Notes: a model not told the origin generated them from the letters alone. A DNA stretch of 17,799 bases from JACVRW01 sp035705985 (GCA_035705985.1 DASSVP010000130.1:1-17799), one strand, 5' to 3'. Shown: positions 1-7,420, counted from the first letter of the stretch. Translations and numbers: made by a program.

Positions 1-2
1 CG

Positions 3-53
3 TGGGAGCCCGAACCGGGGCGCGTCTATAGCTGGGAGCGAGCGACGGTCTGA
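3..53 (+). CDS. C-terminal end of probable class-II glutamine amidotransferase subunit (GlxB/MgsA-like), partial
   Basis: Only the last 16 codons are inside the window, in frame 3, ending WEPEPGRVYSWERATV and TGA at 51-53. The TGA shares one base with the ATG of the next gene (53-55), which is typical translational coupling. The assignment rests mainly on context: GXGXG and FMN glutamate-synthase-like subunits of this type are normally preceded by a class-II glutamine amidotransferase subunit (GlxB, or MgsA of N-methylglutamate synthase). The tail, with its 'PGRVYSW', resembles the end of such domains. No catalytic residue is visible, so the product is inferred rather than shown. Confidence 0.45.
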   Translation, partial: WEPEPGRVYSWERATV

Positions 54-754
54 TGGCCGTCGGGCTCGAGGCGGCCGAGTACGACCTGGCCGTCACACCG
101 CTCCGCGAGCTGAACGCTGCGCTCCACTCGATCGGCGAGGACAGCCCCACGCACTGGCGGGTCTTGAACCCGCGCGGGGCACACGCGCTGGCCGTGGGTA
201 TCGACGCGCCGGTGGTCGTCGAGATCGAAGGCCACGCCGGCTACTACTGCGCGGGAATGAACAAGCAGGCGACCGTGCGCGTGCACGGCAACGCCGGCGT
301 GGGCCTGGCCGAGAACATCATGAGCGGGACGGTGGTGGTCGACGGGAACGCCTCGCAGTCGGCCGGCGCCACCGGGCGCGGCGGGCTGGTGGTGATCCGC
401 GGGAGCGCGTCGGCGCGCTGCGGCATCTCGATGAAGGGCGTGGACATCGTGGTGCAGGGCTCGGTGGGGCACATGAGCGCGTTCATGGCGCAGAAGGGCT
501 GCCTCGTCGTGTGCGGCGACGCGGGCGACGCCCTCGGTGACTCGATCTACGAGGCGCATCTGTACGTGCGCGGCGCTGTGGCCGGCCTGGGGTCCGACTG
601 CGTGGAGAAGGAGATGCGCGAGGAGCACGTTGCCGAGCTGTCCTCTCTGCTCGAGCGCGCCGAGGTGGACGGCTGCTCGCCCGATGACTTCCGCCGCTAC
701 GGCTCGGCTCGACAGCTCTACAACTTCGACGTCGACAACGCGGGCGGCTACTGA
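53..754 (+). CDS. glxC: GXGXG-domain glutamate synthase-like subunit (GlxC / N-methylglutamate synthase subunit B type)
   Basis: The 233-residue protein matches the C-terminal beta-helix domain of glutamate synthase large subunits as a stand-alone polypeptide. Residues about 50-190 carry the repeated glycine-spaced strands of the GXGXG fold (GHAGYYCAGMN, VHGNAGVGLAEN, VDGNASQSAGATGRGG, IRGSASARCGISMKG). Stand-alone versions occur as GlxC of rhizobial glx clusters and as the beta-helix subunit of N-methylglutamate synthase, where the domain is a structural scaffold between amidotransferase and FMN parts. An in-frame TAG at 29-31 blocks a longer start. The chosen ATG overlaps the upstream stop by one base. 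glxD follows after 40 bases. Whether the complex makes glutamate, N-methylglutamate or another product cannot be decided from this subunit. Confidence 0.85.
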   Translation: MAVGLEAAEYDLAVTPLRELNAALHSIGEDSPTHWRVLNPRGAHALAVGIDAPVVVEIEGHAGYYCAGMNKQATVRVHGNAGVGLAENIMSGTVVVDGNASQSAGATGRGGLVVIRGSASARCGISMKGVDIVVQGSVGHMSAFMAQKGCLVVCGDAGDALGDSIYEAHLYVRGAVAGLGSDCVEKEMREEHVAELSSLLERAEVDGCSPDDFRRYGSARQLYNFDVDNAGGY

Positions 755-779
755 TGCCAACCCTCGACCACCCTCCAAC

Positions 780-794
780 AGGGGTCAGACCCCT
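780..794. repeat. 15-bp perfect inverted repeat abutting the glxD start codon
   Basis: AGGGGTCAGACCCCT has 7-bp arms around one central base and ends directly before the ATG at 795. As RNA it can fold into a 6-bp stem with a CAG loop. The only Shine-Dalgarno-like bases for glxD (AGGGG, 780-784) lie in the 5' arm, so folding would hide them. No second copy was seen in the window. Confidence 0.7.
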
Positions 795-2171
795 ATGACA
801 GAGTTCGACACGCTCGGGAAGGCGCGCGACGACGCCGAGCGGCGGGCGGCGGGGCGCGGCTGGCGCCCGGGGCTGCGCGAGGGCGCGATCTTCAACCGCG
901 ACGTGATCCACGAGATCCAGCGCGCGGCGCGCGAGGGGATCTACGACATCCGCGGCTTCGGTGCGAAGCGGCCGGTGCCGCACTTCGACGACCTGCTCTT
1001 CCTGGGGGCGTCCATGTCCCGTTATCCGCTCGAGGGCTACCGCGAGCGCTGCGACACGGACGTGGTGCTCGGCGCGCGCCACGCGAAGCAGCCGGTGCAT
1101 CTCGACATCCCGATCACGATCGCCGGGATGAGCTTCGGCGCTCTGTCGGGGCCGGCGAAAGAGGCGCTCGGGCGCGGGGCGTCCGTGGCGGGGACGTCCA
1201 CGACCACGGGCGACGGCGGCATGACGCCCGAGGAGCGCGAGGCGTCGAAGATGCTCGTGTACCAGCTGCTGCCGTCGCGCTACGGGATGAACCCGGACGA
1301 CCTGCGGCGCGCCGACGCGATCGAGGTCGTGGTGGGGCAGGGCGCGAAGCCGGGCGGCGGCGGGATGCTGCTCGGCCAGAAGATCTCGGACCGCGTCGCC
1401 GAGATGCGGGACCTCCCGAAGGGGATCGACCAGCGGAGCGCGTGCCGCCACCCGGACTGGACCGGGCCGGACGACCTCGAGATCAAGATCCAGGAGCTCC
1501 GCGAGATCACGGACTGGGAGAAGCCGATCTACATCAAGGTCGGCGCGACGCGGCCGTACTTCGACACCGCCCTCGCGGTGAAGGCGGGCGCCGACGTCGT
1601 CGTCATGGACGGCATGCAGGGCGGCACGGCGGCCACGCAGGAGGTGTTCATCGAGCACGCCGGGATTCCCACCCTGGCGGCGATTCGCCCGGCCGTCGAC
1701 GCGCTGCAGGACCTCGGCGTGCACCGCGAGGTGCAGCTGATCGTCTCCGGAGGCATACGGAACGGCGCCGATGTTGCGAAAGCTTTGGCGCTCGGCGCGG
1801 ATGCGGTGTCGATCGGCGTGGCGGCGATGATCGCGCTCGGCGACAACTCGCCCGAGTACGAGCAGGGCTACGAGGAGCTCGGCACCTCGGCCGGCTACTA
1901 CGACGACTGGCACGAGGGCCACGACCCGGCGGGTATCTCGACCCAGGACGAGGAGCTGGCGGCGCGCTTCGACCCCGAGCTCGGCGGCCGGCGGCTCGCG
2001 AACTACCTGCGCGCGATGACGCTCGAGGCGCAGACGCTCGCGCGCGCGTGCGGGAAGTCGCACCTCCACAACCTGGAGCCGGAGGACCTCGTTGCGCTGA
2101 CCGTCGAGGCCGCCGCGATGGCCCGAGTTCCACTGGCTGGAACCCAGTGGGTGCCGGGCTTGCCCGCGTGA
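795..2171 (+). CDS. glxD: FMN-binding glutamate synthase-like subunit (GlxD / N-methylglutamate synthase subunit C type)
   Basis: The 458-residue protein is the FMN (beta/alpha)8 domain of glutamate synthase as a separate polypeptide. Visible landmarks are SFGALSGPAKEALGRGA near residues 110-126, GQGAKPGGGGMLLGQKI near 180, IKVGATRPYFDTALAVKAGAD with VVMDGMQGGTAATQE near 245-280, and the phosphate-binding VSGGIRNGADVAKALALGADAVSIG near 315-340. The [3Fe-4S] cysteine motif of true GltB after this point is absent; GDNSPEYEQGY and HEGHDPAGISTQDEE stand there instead, as in GlxD/MgsC proteins. The start at 795 is preferred because residues from any earlier start overlap glxC and have no family character. 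It probably works with the two upstream subunits to move amide nitrogen, or an N-methylamine group, onto a 2-oxo acid. Confidence 0.88.
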   Translation: MTEFDTLGKARDDAERRAAGRGWRPGLREGAIFNRDVIHEIQRAAREGIYDIRGFGAKRPVPHFDDLLFLGASMSRYPLEGYRERCDTDVVLGARHAKQPVHLDIPITIAGMSFGALSGPAKEALGRGASVAGTSTTTGDGGMTPEEREASKMLVYQLLPSRYGMNPDDLRRADAIEVVVGQGAKPGGGGMLLGQKISDRVAEMRDLPKGIDQRSACRHPDWTGPDDLEIKIQELREITDWEKPIYIKVGATRPYFDTALAVKAGADVVVMDGMQGGTAATQEVFIEHAGIPTLAAIRPAVDALQDLGVHREVQLIVSGGIRNGADVAKALALGADAVSIGVAAMIALGDNSPEYEQGYEELGTSAGYYDDWHEGHDPAGISTQDEELAARFDPELGGRRLANYLRAMTLEAQTLARACGKSHLHNLEPEDLVALTVEAAAMARVPLAGTQWVPGLPA

Positions 2172-2185
2172 ACAAATTTGTTTAA
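2171..2185. promoter_or_regulatory. AT-rich palindrome between glxD and soxD, candidate operator (site 1)
   Basis: AACAAATTTGTT (2171-2182) is a perfect 12-bp palindrome that begins at the last base of the glxD stop codon and lies 15 bases before the soxD GTG. A/T runs like this stand out in the surrounding ~70% GC DNA. The 14-mer ACAAATTTGTTTAA (2172-2185) recurs as ACAAATTTGCTCAA at 17204-17217. There is little room for a promoter between the site and soxD, so it may act on an internal promoter or as a transcription roadblock. Confidence 0.5.
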
Positions 2186-2197
2186 GGTCGCGCCTCG

Positions 2198-2536
2198 GTG
2201 TCCTACGTACTGACCTGCCCGAACTGCGGCCCGCGCGAGGTAACCGACTTCGGGTTCGGCGGGGAGGTCAACCCGCGCCCGACCGGGTCGCCCTCGCTTC
2301 GCGAGCTCGGCGAGTACAACTACTTCCGCCGGAACGTCGCCGGAGTGCAGCGCGAATGGTGGAGCCATCGCTCCGGCTGCGGTGAATGGTTCATCGCAGA
2401 GCGCGACACACGCACGAATGAGGTTATTTTCACTGCGTTGCCGGCCGACGCGGAGGCGGCCGGCGACGCCACTACCGCGGGCGCGGCCTCCCACGGCGGC
2501 GACGGCAGCGGGGTCTCGGGAGGCCACGGGGCATGA
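2198..2536 (+). CDS. soxD: Sarcosine oxidase delta-family subunit (SoxD / MgdB-like), zinc-binding
   Basis: The 112-residue protein matches the small zinc-binding subunit of heterotetrameric sarcosine oxidase and N-methylglutamate dehydrogenase. The zinc ligands expected from the family are present: Cys7 and Cys10 in TCPNC, then His57 and Cys61 in SHRSGC. The family core (FGGEVNPRP, NVAGVQREWWSHRSGCGEWFIAERDT) fills residues 1-82. The last 30 or so residues form an Ala/Gly/Ser-rich tail that I do not recognise from the family. The GTG at 2198 gives the expected N-terminus. The stop overlaps the soxA start (ATGA, 2533-2536). In the known enzyme this subunit helps hold the alpha-beta core together rather than doing chemistry. 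Confidence 0.9.
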   Translation: MSYVLTCPNCGPREVTDFGFGGEVNPRPTGSPSLRELGEYNYFRRNVAGVQREWWSHRSGCGEWFIAERDTRTNEVIFTALPADAEAAGDATTAGAASHGGDGSGVSGGHGA

Positions 2537-5400
2537 CCCGCCTCCCCGAGCAGCGCGGCGAGCGGATCGAGCGCGATCGCGAGGTCTCCTTCACCTTCGA
2601 CGGCAAGGAGGTCACGGGGCTCGAGGGCGACACCATCGGGTCGGCGCTCTTCGCGGGCGGCCAGCGCACGTTCTCGCGCTCCTTCAAGTACCACCGCCGC
2701 CGCGGGCTCCTGTGCTGCGCCGGGCAGTGCCCGAACTGCCTCGTCGCGGTGGACGGCGCCCCGGGCGTGCGCGCGTGCACGGAGCCGGTGCGCGAGGGGA
2801 TGAAGGTCGAGCACATGAACGCGGAACCGCGGCTCGACTTCGACGTGATGCGGGCGACCGACCTGGTCGGCGGCCCCTTCACGCCGCCCGGCTTCTACTA
2901 CAAGACGTTCATCCGGCCGCGGCGCTTCTGGCCGCTGTACGAGAAGGTGCTGCGTCACGCGGCCGGACTCGGGAAGTTGAAGAAGTCGCAGCCCGAAAGG
3001 GAGTGGCGAACCGAGTATCGCCGCCGCCATGCCGATGTGCTTGTGATCGGGGGTGGGGCCGCCGGACTGAGTGCAGCGGCGGCGGCGGCGGAGCTCGGCG
3101 CCGACGTGGTCCTGGCGGACGAGGGGCCCGAGCCCGGCGGGCGGCTGCTCGCGGAGGGCGGGGTGGGCTACGCACGCGAGCTGGTCGAACGCGCGCGGTC
3201 AGCTGGGGTCGAGGTCCTGGCGAACGCGCCCGCCCTGGGGACCTTCGACGGGCTCGTGCCGGTCTGGCAGGGCGACACCCTCCACCAGATCCGCGCTCGC
3301 CGCCAGGTGTTCGCGACCGGCGCGATCGAGCAGCCCCTGCTGTTCCCCGGGAACGACCTGCCAGGCGTGATGCTGTCCGGCGGCGCACGCCGGCTGATCG
3401 GGATGTACGCGGTGCAGCCGGGGACGCGCGCAGTGGTGGCGACCGTCGACGACCGCGGCCTCCACGCGGCGCTGGCGCTGCTCGACGCCGGCGTGGAGGT
3501 CGCCTGCGTGGCCGACCTGCGCGCGGAGCCGAACGGCGGCCCGGCGCAGGCGCTCCAGCGGATGGGCGTGGAGCTGCTGCGCGGCGCGACGGTGCTCGAG
3601 GCGCGCGGGCGGACCCAGGTGGACGGCGTGGTGCTGGGGCGGCCGGGCGCGTCTTCGGACGAGCGCGTCCTCGCCTGTGACCTGCTGGTGGTCTCCGGGG
3701 GGAGCCCGCCCGCGACGTCGCTCGTGGCGCAGGCTGGCGGGAAGACGTCCTACGACGAGGAGCGCGGCTACTTCGTCCTCGACGACGTCCCAGAGGACAC
3801 CTTCACCGCCGGCCAGCTCACCGGCTACGGCGAGCTGGAGGCCGCCGAGCTGTCGGGCGCGGTCGCCGGCGCGGACGCGGCACACGCGCTCGGCTTCGGC
3901 GACGAGGGCTCGCGCTCGCTTGCCGACCGCGACCGCGAGAAGCTCGAGCGGCCGCGGGCGTGGCCGCCCAAGGTCGCGGTGCCGCCGCCGGTGACGAGCG
4001 AGGATCGCGGCGGCAAGTGCTTCGCGTGCCTGTGCGAGGACGTGACCGCGAAGGACATCCACCTGTCGGTGGAGGAGGGCTATGACTCGATCGAGCTCTC
4101 GAAGCGGTACACGACCACGACGATGGGGCCATGCCAGGGACGCATGTGCCAGCTGCCGGCGGTGCGGCTGATGGCGAAGGAGACTGGCACCTCACTCGCG
4201 GAGGTGGGCACCACCACCGCGCGGCCGCCGTGGCACGCCGTGCCGATGGGCGCGCTTGCCGGGCGGCCGTTCGAGCCGGCGAAGCGGTCGTCCATTCACG
4301 CGCGCCATCGCGAGCTCGGCGGGAACATCATGTGGGCTGGCGATTGGCGTCGCGCATACGACTACGGCGACCCGAAGGCCGAGGCGATGGCGGTGCACCG
4401 GGCGGCGGGGCTGATCGACGTGTCGACGCTGGGAAAGGTGATCGTTCGCGGGCCGGACGCCGGCGAGTTCCTCGACCGGCTCTACCCGAACCGGTTCTCC
4501 TACCTGAAGCCCGGCCGGATCCGGTACGGGGTGATCACTTCGGATTCCGGCCGCGTGATGGACGACGGAACGATCTGCCGGCTCGACGACGACTCGTTCT
4601 ACGTGACCACGACCTCGAGCGGTGCCGGGGCGGTGTACGACTGGTTCTCGTGGTGGCTGGCCGACTGGCAGCTCGACGTGCATCTCACCGATGTCACGCA
4701 GGGCCTGTCGGCGGTGAACCTCGCGGGCCCGCGCGCGCGAGAGATCATGGGGACGGTCACCGAGCTCGACTGCTCGGCCGAGGCATTCACCTACCTCGAC
4801 GGCAAGCAGGCGCTGGTGGCCGGAGTGCCCTCGCTGATCCTGCGGATCGGGTTCGTGGGGGAGGTCGGCTACGAGATCCACTGCCCGGCGGCGCAGGGCG
4901 AGCACCTGTGGGACGCGCTGATGGAAGCCGGCAAGCTCCACGGCGTCCGCGCATTCGGGCTCGAACCGCAGCGCCTCCTCCGGCTCCAGAAGATGCACAT
5001 CCTGGTCGGCCAGGACACCGACTCCGAGTCGAACCCCTTCGGCGCCGCGATGCCCTGGATCGTGAAGCTGGACAAGGAGCAGGACTGGATCGGGAAGTGG
5101 GCGCTGGAGCACTACGCCGAGCAGCCCTCGGAGACCCAGCTCGTCGGCTTCACGCTGTCGAACGGCCACGTACCGACCGAGGGCGCGGTGGTGATGCCGG
5201 AGAACGGCTCACCGATGGGCCAGGTGACGAGCGCCCGCTACTCGCAGAAGCTGGGCCGGGTGATCGGCATGGCCTGGGTGCCCGCCGCACTCGCAAAGGA
5301 CGGCGCGCGCATCACGATCAGCGATGAGAACGAGCGCGTCGAGGGCGAGGTCCAGACGAAGCCCTTCTACGACCCCGACGGCGAGATTTTGCGCTCATGA
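2533..5400 (+). CDS. soxA: Sarcosine oxidase/dehydrogenase alpha-family subunit with two Fe-S-type cysteine sets (SoxA / MgdC-like)
   Basis: The 955-residue protein has the family layout. Residues about 15-100 form a ferredoxin-like domain with Cys61/62, Cys66, Cys69 and Cys82, spaced C-x4-C-x2-C-x12-C as for a [2Fe-2S] cluster. Residues about 167-470 form an FAD/NAD-type domain (VIGGGAAGLSAA, 171-182; FATGAIEQP near 260). Residues about 490-560 form a BFD-like domain with Cys499, Cys501, Cys534 and Cys539. Residues about 585-955 form a GcvT-like domain that in relatives binds tetrahydrofolate and captures the methyl group as methylene-THF. From memory, classical corynebacterial SoxA lacks both cysteine sets, so electrons may leave through Fe-S clusters to a carrier instead of to O2. 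The gene overlaps soxD and soxG by four bases each. The substrate (sarcosine, N-methylglutamate or another N-methyl amino acid) is undetermined. Confidence 0.92.
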   Translation: MTRLPEQRGERIERDREVSFTFDGKEVTGLEGDTIGSALFAGGQRTFSRSFKYHRRRGLLCCAGQCPNCLVAVDGAPGVRACTEPVREGMKVEHMNAEPRLDFDVMRATDLVGGPFTPPGFYYKTFIRPRRFWPLYEKVLRHAAGLGKLKKSQPEREWRTEYRRRHADVLVIGGGAAGLSAAAAAAELGADVVLADEGPEPGGRLLAEGGVGYARELVERARSAGVEVLANAPALGTFDGLVPVWQGDTLHQIRARRQVFATGAIEQPLLFPGNDLPGVMLSGGARRLIGMYAVQPGTRAVVATVDDRGLHAALALLDAGVEVACVADLRAEPNGGPAQALQRMGVELLRGATVLEARGRTQVDGVVLGRPGASSDERVLACDLLVVSGGSPPATSLVAQAGGKTSYDEERGYFVLDDVPEDTFTAGQLTGYGELEAAELSGAVAGADAAHALGFGDEGSRSLADRDREKLERPRAWPPKVAVPPPVTSEDRGGKCFACLCEDVTAKDIHLSVEEGYDSIELSKRYTTTTMGPCQGRMCQLPAVRLMAKETGTSLAEVGTTTARPPWHAVPMGALAGRPFEPAKRSSIHARHRELGGNIMWAGDWRRAYDYGDPKAEAMAVHRAAGLIDVSTLGKVIVRGPDAGEFLDRLYPNRFSYLKPGRIRYGVITSDSGRVMDDGTICRLDDDSFYVTTTSSGAGAVYDWFSWWLADWQLDVHLTDVTQGLSAVNLAGPRAREIMGTVTELDCSAEAFTYLDGKQALVAGVPSLILRIGFVGEVGYEIHCPAAQGEHLWDALMEAGKLHGVRAFGLEPQRLLRLQKMHILVGQDTDSESNPFGAAMPWIVKLDKEQDWIGKWALEHYAEQPSETQLVGFTLSNGHVPTEGAVVMPENGSPMGQVTSARYSQKLGRVIGMAWVPAALAKDGARITISDENERVEGEVQTKPFYDPDGEILRS

Positions 5401-6197
5401 GCGCGCTCGCCTTCCTCTCGCCCGGTCCGGACGCTCCGGCGCGCAGCCCGATGGCGCCCGGGGCGGCGGACGCCGGCGCCACCTTCGAGGAGCGCGATGG
5501 CTGGAGCGTCGCCAGCTCCTTCACCGACCGCGACACCGAGCGCGCACTCTGTGAGTCCTCGGTCGGCTTCGCGGACCTCTCCCATCTCGGGAAGATCGAG
5601 ATCCAGGGTGACGTCTCGGCCATCACCGGACACAACCTCGAGCTCGGACGCGCACTTCGTGCGCAGGGCGCCTGGTGGTGCCCCTACTCGGCGCAGCGGG
5701 CGGTCGTGCTCTGCCCGCCAGGGGATACCGTGGCGCTCCGCGACCACCTCACCGCTTCGGCCGCGGACGCCAGCGGTCTCGCCAGCGTAATCGATGTCAC
5801 GACCTCGCAGGGAGCGATGACGATTCTCGGTCCACTCGCGCGCGAGACCTTCGCCCGCTTCACGGCGATCGATCTGCGCCCGCAGGTCACCCCGCCGCCG
5901 GCGTTCCGCCCGGGCAGCGTGGCCCGCACCGGCGGCGCGATCCTCTGCGAAGCGCCCGACCGCTACCTGATGCTCTTCGGCGCCGCCCTGGGCCAGTACG
6001 TCTGGACCGTGGTGGCCGACGCGGCCGGCCACCTGGGCGGCGGCCCGGTCGGCGTGGACTCGCTGCCGCCGATCGACGCACCCACCCCGGAGGACACCGA
6101 CGGCACCCCCGGCGAGGTGGCGCATGAATTCGGCGTAGAGCGCCGAATCGATGCGCCACCTGGCGATGGGGCCACCTTGGAGCGGCCCGATGCTTGA
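5397..6197 (+). CDS. soxG: Sarcosine oxidase gamma-family subunit (SoxG / MgdD-like)
   Basis: The 266-residue protein is a small GcvT-fold subunit of the sarcosine oxidase / N-methylglutamate dehydrogenase complex. The core, about residues 45-225, reads like the family (SSVGFADLSHLGKIEIQG, TTSQGAMTILGPLARETFARF, YLMLFGAALGQYVWTVV). From memory family members run near 200 residues. The extra length is an N-terminal segment of about 35 residues and a charged C-terminal tail. Residues 240-255 of that tail are encoded entirely by a 47-bp inverted repeat (6115-6161). The ATG overlaps the soxA stop (ATGA, 5397-5400), and the stop overlaps the soxB start by eight bases. The subunit is weakly conserved, so position between soxA and soxB supports the call as much as sequence does. 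Confidence 0.85.
   Translation: MSALAFLSPGPDAPARSPMAPGAADAGATFEERDGWSVASSFTDRDTERALCESSVGFADLSHLGKIEIQGDVSAITGHNLELGRALRAQGAWWCPYSAQRAVVLCPPGDTVALRDHLTASAADASGLASVIDVTTSQGAMTILGPLARETFARFTAIDLRPQVTPPPAFRPGSVARTGGAILCEAPDRYLMLFGAALGQYVWTVVADAAGHLGGGPVGVDSLPPIDAPTPEDTDGTPGEVAHEFGVERRIDAPPGDGATLERPDA
6115..6161. repeat. 47-bp near-perfect inverted repeat at the soxG/soxB junction
   Basis: Two 21-bp arms (6115-6135 and 6141-6161) flank a TAGAG loop. The outer 11 bp pair perfectly (AGGTGGCGCAT with ATGCGCCACCT), two adjacent positions mismatch (GA against CG), and the inner 8 bp pair perfectly (ATTCGGCG with CGCCGAAT). In all, 19 of 21 positions pair. It lies in frame in the soxG tail, 28 bases before the soxB ATG, and leaves the soxB Shine-Dalgarno (GGAG, 6179-6182) free. 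No T-run follows, so it is not a typical terminator. Confidence 0.85.
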
Positions 6198-7407
6198 GAT
6201 CTTCCGCCCCAAGCGCATGTGGCGCAGGCGCCCGGAGCTCAAGGACTCCTACGACGTGATCATCATCGGCGGCGGCTCGCATGGGCTCGCCACCGCCTAC
6301 TACCTCGCGCGTGACCACGGCGTAAAGAACGTCGCGATTCTGGAGAAGAGCTACATCGGTTCGGGCGCGGCCGGGCGCAACACCACGATCCTGCGCTCCA
6401 ACTACAAGACCCCCGAGGGCGCCCGCTTCTACGACGCGAGCGTGAAGCTCTACGAGGCGCTCTCGAAGGAGCTCAACTTCAACCTTCTGTTCTCACAGAA
6501 CGGTCACCTGACGCTCGCCCACTCCGATCGCGCGATGTTCGTCATGGCGAACCGGGCGGAGGTGAACCGCCTCCACGGGATCGACTCGCGGCTGATCTAC
6601 CCGGACGAGATCGCCAAGCTCGCGCCGTCGATGCAGGTACACAACCCGGACGCGGTCTATCCGATCCAGGGCGCGCTCTACCACCCGCCGGGCGGGGTGA
6701 TCAGGCACGACGCCGTCGTGTGGGGATTCGCGCGCGGCGCCGACCGCGGTGGCGCCGAGATCCACCCGTACACAGAGGTCACCGGCATCAACCGCTCGAA
6801 CGGCAAGGTCACGGGCGTCAGGACGAACCGCGGCGACGTCAACGCACCGGTCGTCATGAACTGCACCGCCGGCTGGTCGAGCCTCATCTCCGACATGGCA
6901 GGCGTGCAGATGCCGATCACCACGCACATCCTGCAGGCGCTCGTCACCGAGCCGATGAAGCCGCTGCTCGATGTCGTGATCGTGTCGTCGCAGATGCACG
7001 TGTACATCTCGCAGACCGACCGCGGCGAGTTTCTCATGGGCGCGGAGATCGAGCCGTGGACCACCTACCGCATGCAGGGGACCCTCAACTTCCTGCAGGA
7101 GGTGAGCCGTCACGCGCTCGAGCTGTTCCCGCAGCTCGAGCGGGCGCGGATCCTCCGCAGCTGGGCGGGGCTCTGCGACCTCAGCCCCGACTACTCGCCC
7201 ATCCTCGGCGAGACCGAGGTCGAGGGCTTCCACGTGAGCTCGGGCTGGGGGACGTACGGGTTCAAGGCGGCGCCGATCGTCGGCAGGACGCTGGCGGAGC
7301 TGGCCGCAACAGGGAAGACTCCGGAGCTGATCGAGCCGTTCAAGCTCGAGCGCTTCTACGAGGACAAGCTTGTGTCGGAGCTGGCGGCCGCGGCCGTCAG
7401 TCACTAA
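6190..7407 (+). CDS. soxB: Sarcosine oxidase beta-family subunit (SoxB / MgdA-like)
   Basis: The 405-residue protein is a DAO-fold FAD oxidoreductase, the amine-oxidising subunit of the complex. The dinucleotide-binding motif IIIGGGSHGLATAYYLA is at residues 24-40, followed by LEKSYIGSGAAGRNTTILRSNY. His173, in GGVIRHDAVVWG, sits at the same position as the histidine that carries covalent FMN in corynebacterial sarcosine oxidase beta. The C-terminal FAD motif is GFHVSSGWGTYGFKAAP. The ATG at 6190 is chosen over an ATG at 6151 because it is preceded by GGAG at good spacing and gives the family N-terminus MLEIFRPKRM. In known soxBDAG and mgdABCD operons the beta gene comes first; here it is last. 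fhs follows after 13 bases. Confidence 0.92.
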   Translation: MLEIFRPKRMWRRRPELKDSYDVIIIGGGSHGLATAYYLARDHGVKNVAILEKSYIGSGAAGRNTTILRSNYKTPEGARFYDASVKLYEALSKELNFNLLFSQNGHLTLAHSDRAMFVMANRAEVNRLHGIDSRLIYPDEIAKLAPSMQVHNPDAVYPIQGALYHPPGGVIRHDAVVWGFARGADRGGAEIHPYTEVTGINRSNGKVTGVRTNRGDVNAPVVMNCTAGWSSLISDMAGVQMPITTHILQALVTEPMKPLLDVVIVSSQMHVYISQTDRGEFLMGAEIEPWTTYRMQGTLNFLQEVSRHALELFPQLERARILRSWAGLCDLSPDYSPILGETEVEGFHVSSGWGTYGFKAAPIVGRTLAELAATGKTPELIEPFKLERFYEDKLVSELAAAAVSH

Positions 7408-7420
7408 CGGAAGGAGACGC

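Noticed and set aside
483..2069. A 528-codon open frame antisense to glxC/glxD, and many similar long antisense frames across the window
   Set aside because: Composition is Arg/His/Val-rich with no recognisable motif, as expected opposite GC-rich genes; the + strand frames are clear family members.
1442..2185. A + strand open frame of 247 codons inside glxD
   Set aside because: It is Arg/Gly-rich in a shifted frame of a well-conserved FMN domain gene and has no ribosome site.
6115..6161. Palindrome as a Rho-independent terminator
   Set aside because: No T-run follows on either strand, and it lies inside soxG with soxB starting 28 bases later in a coupled operon.
6151..6189. Longer SoxB start at ATG 6151
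   Set aside because: The added 13 residues come from the 3' arm of the palindrome and have no family likeness; ATG 6190 has GGAG at good spacing.
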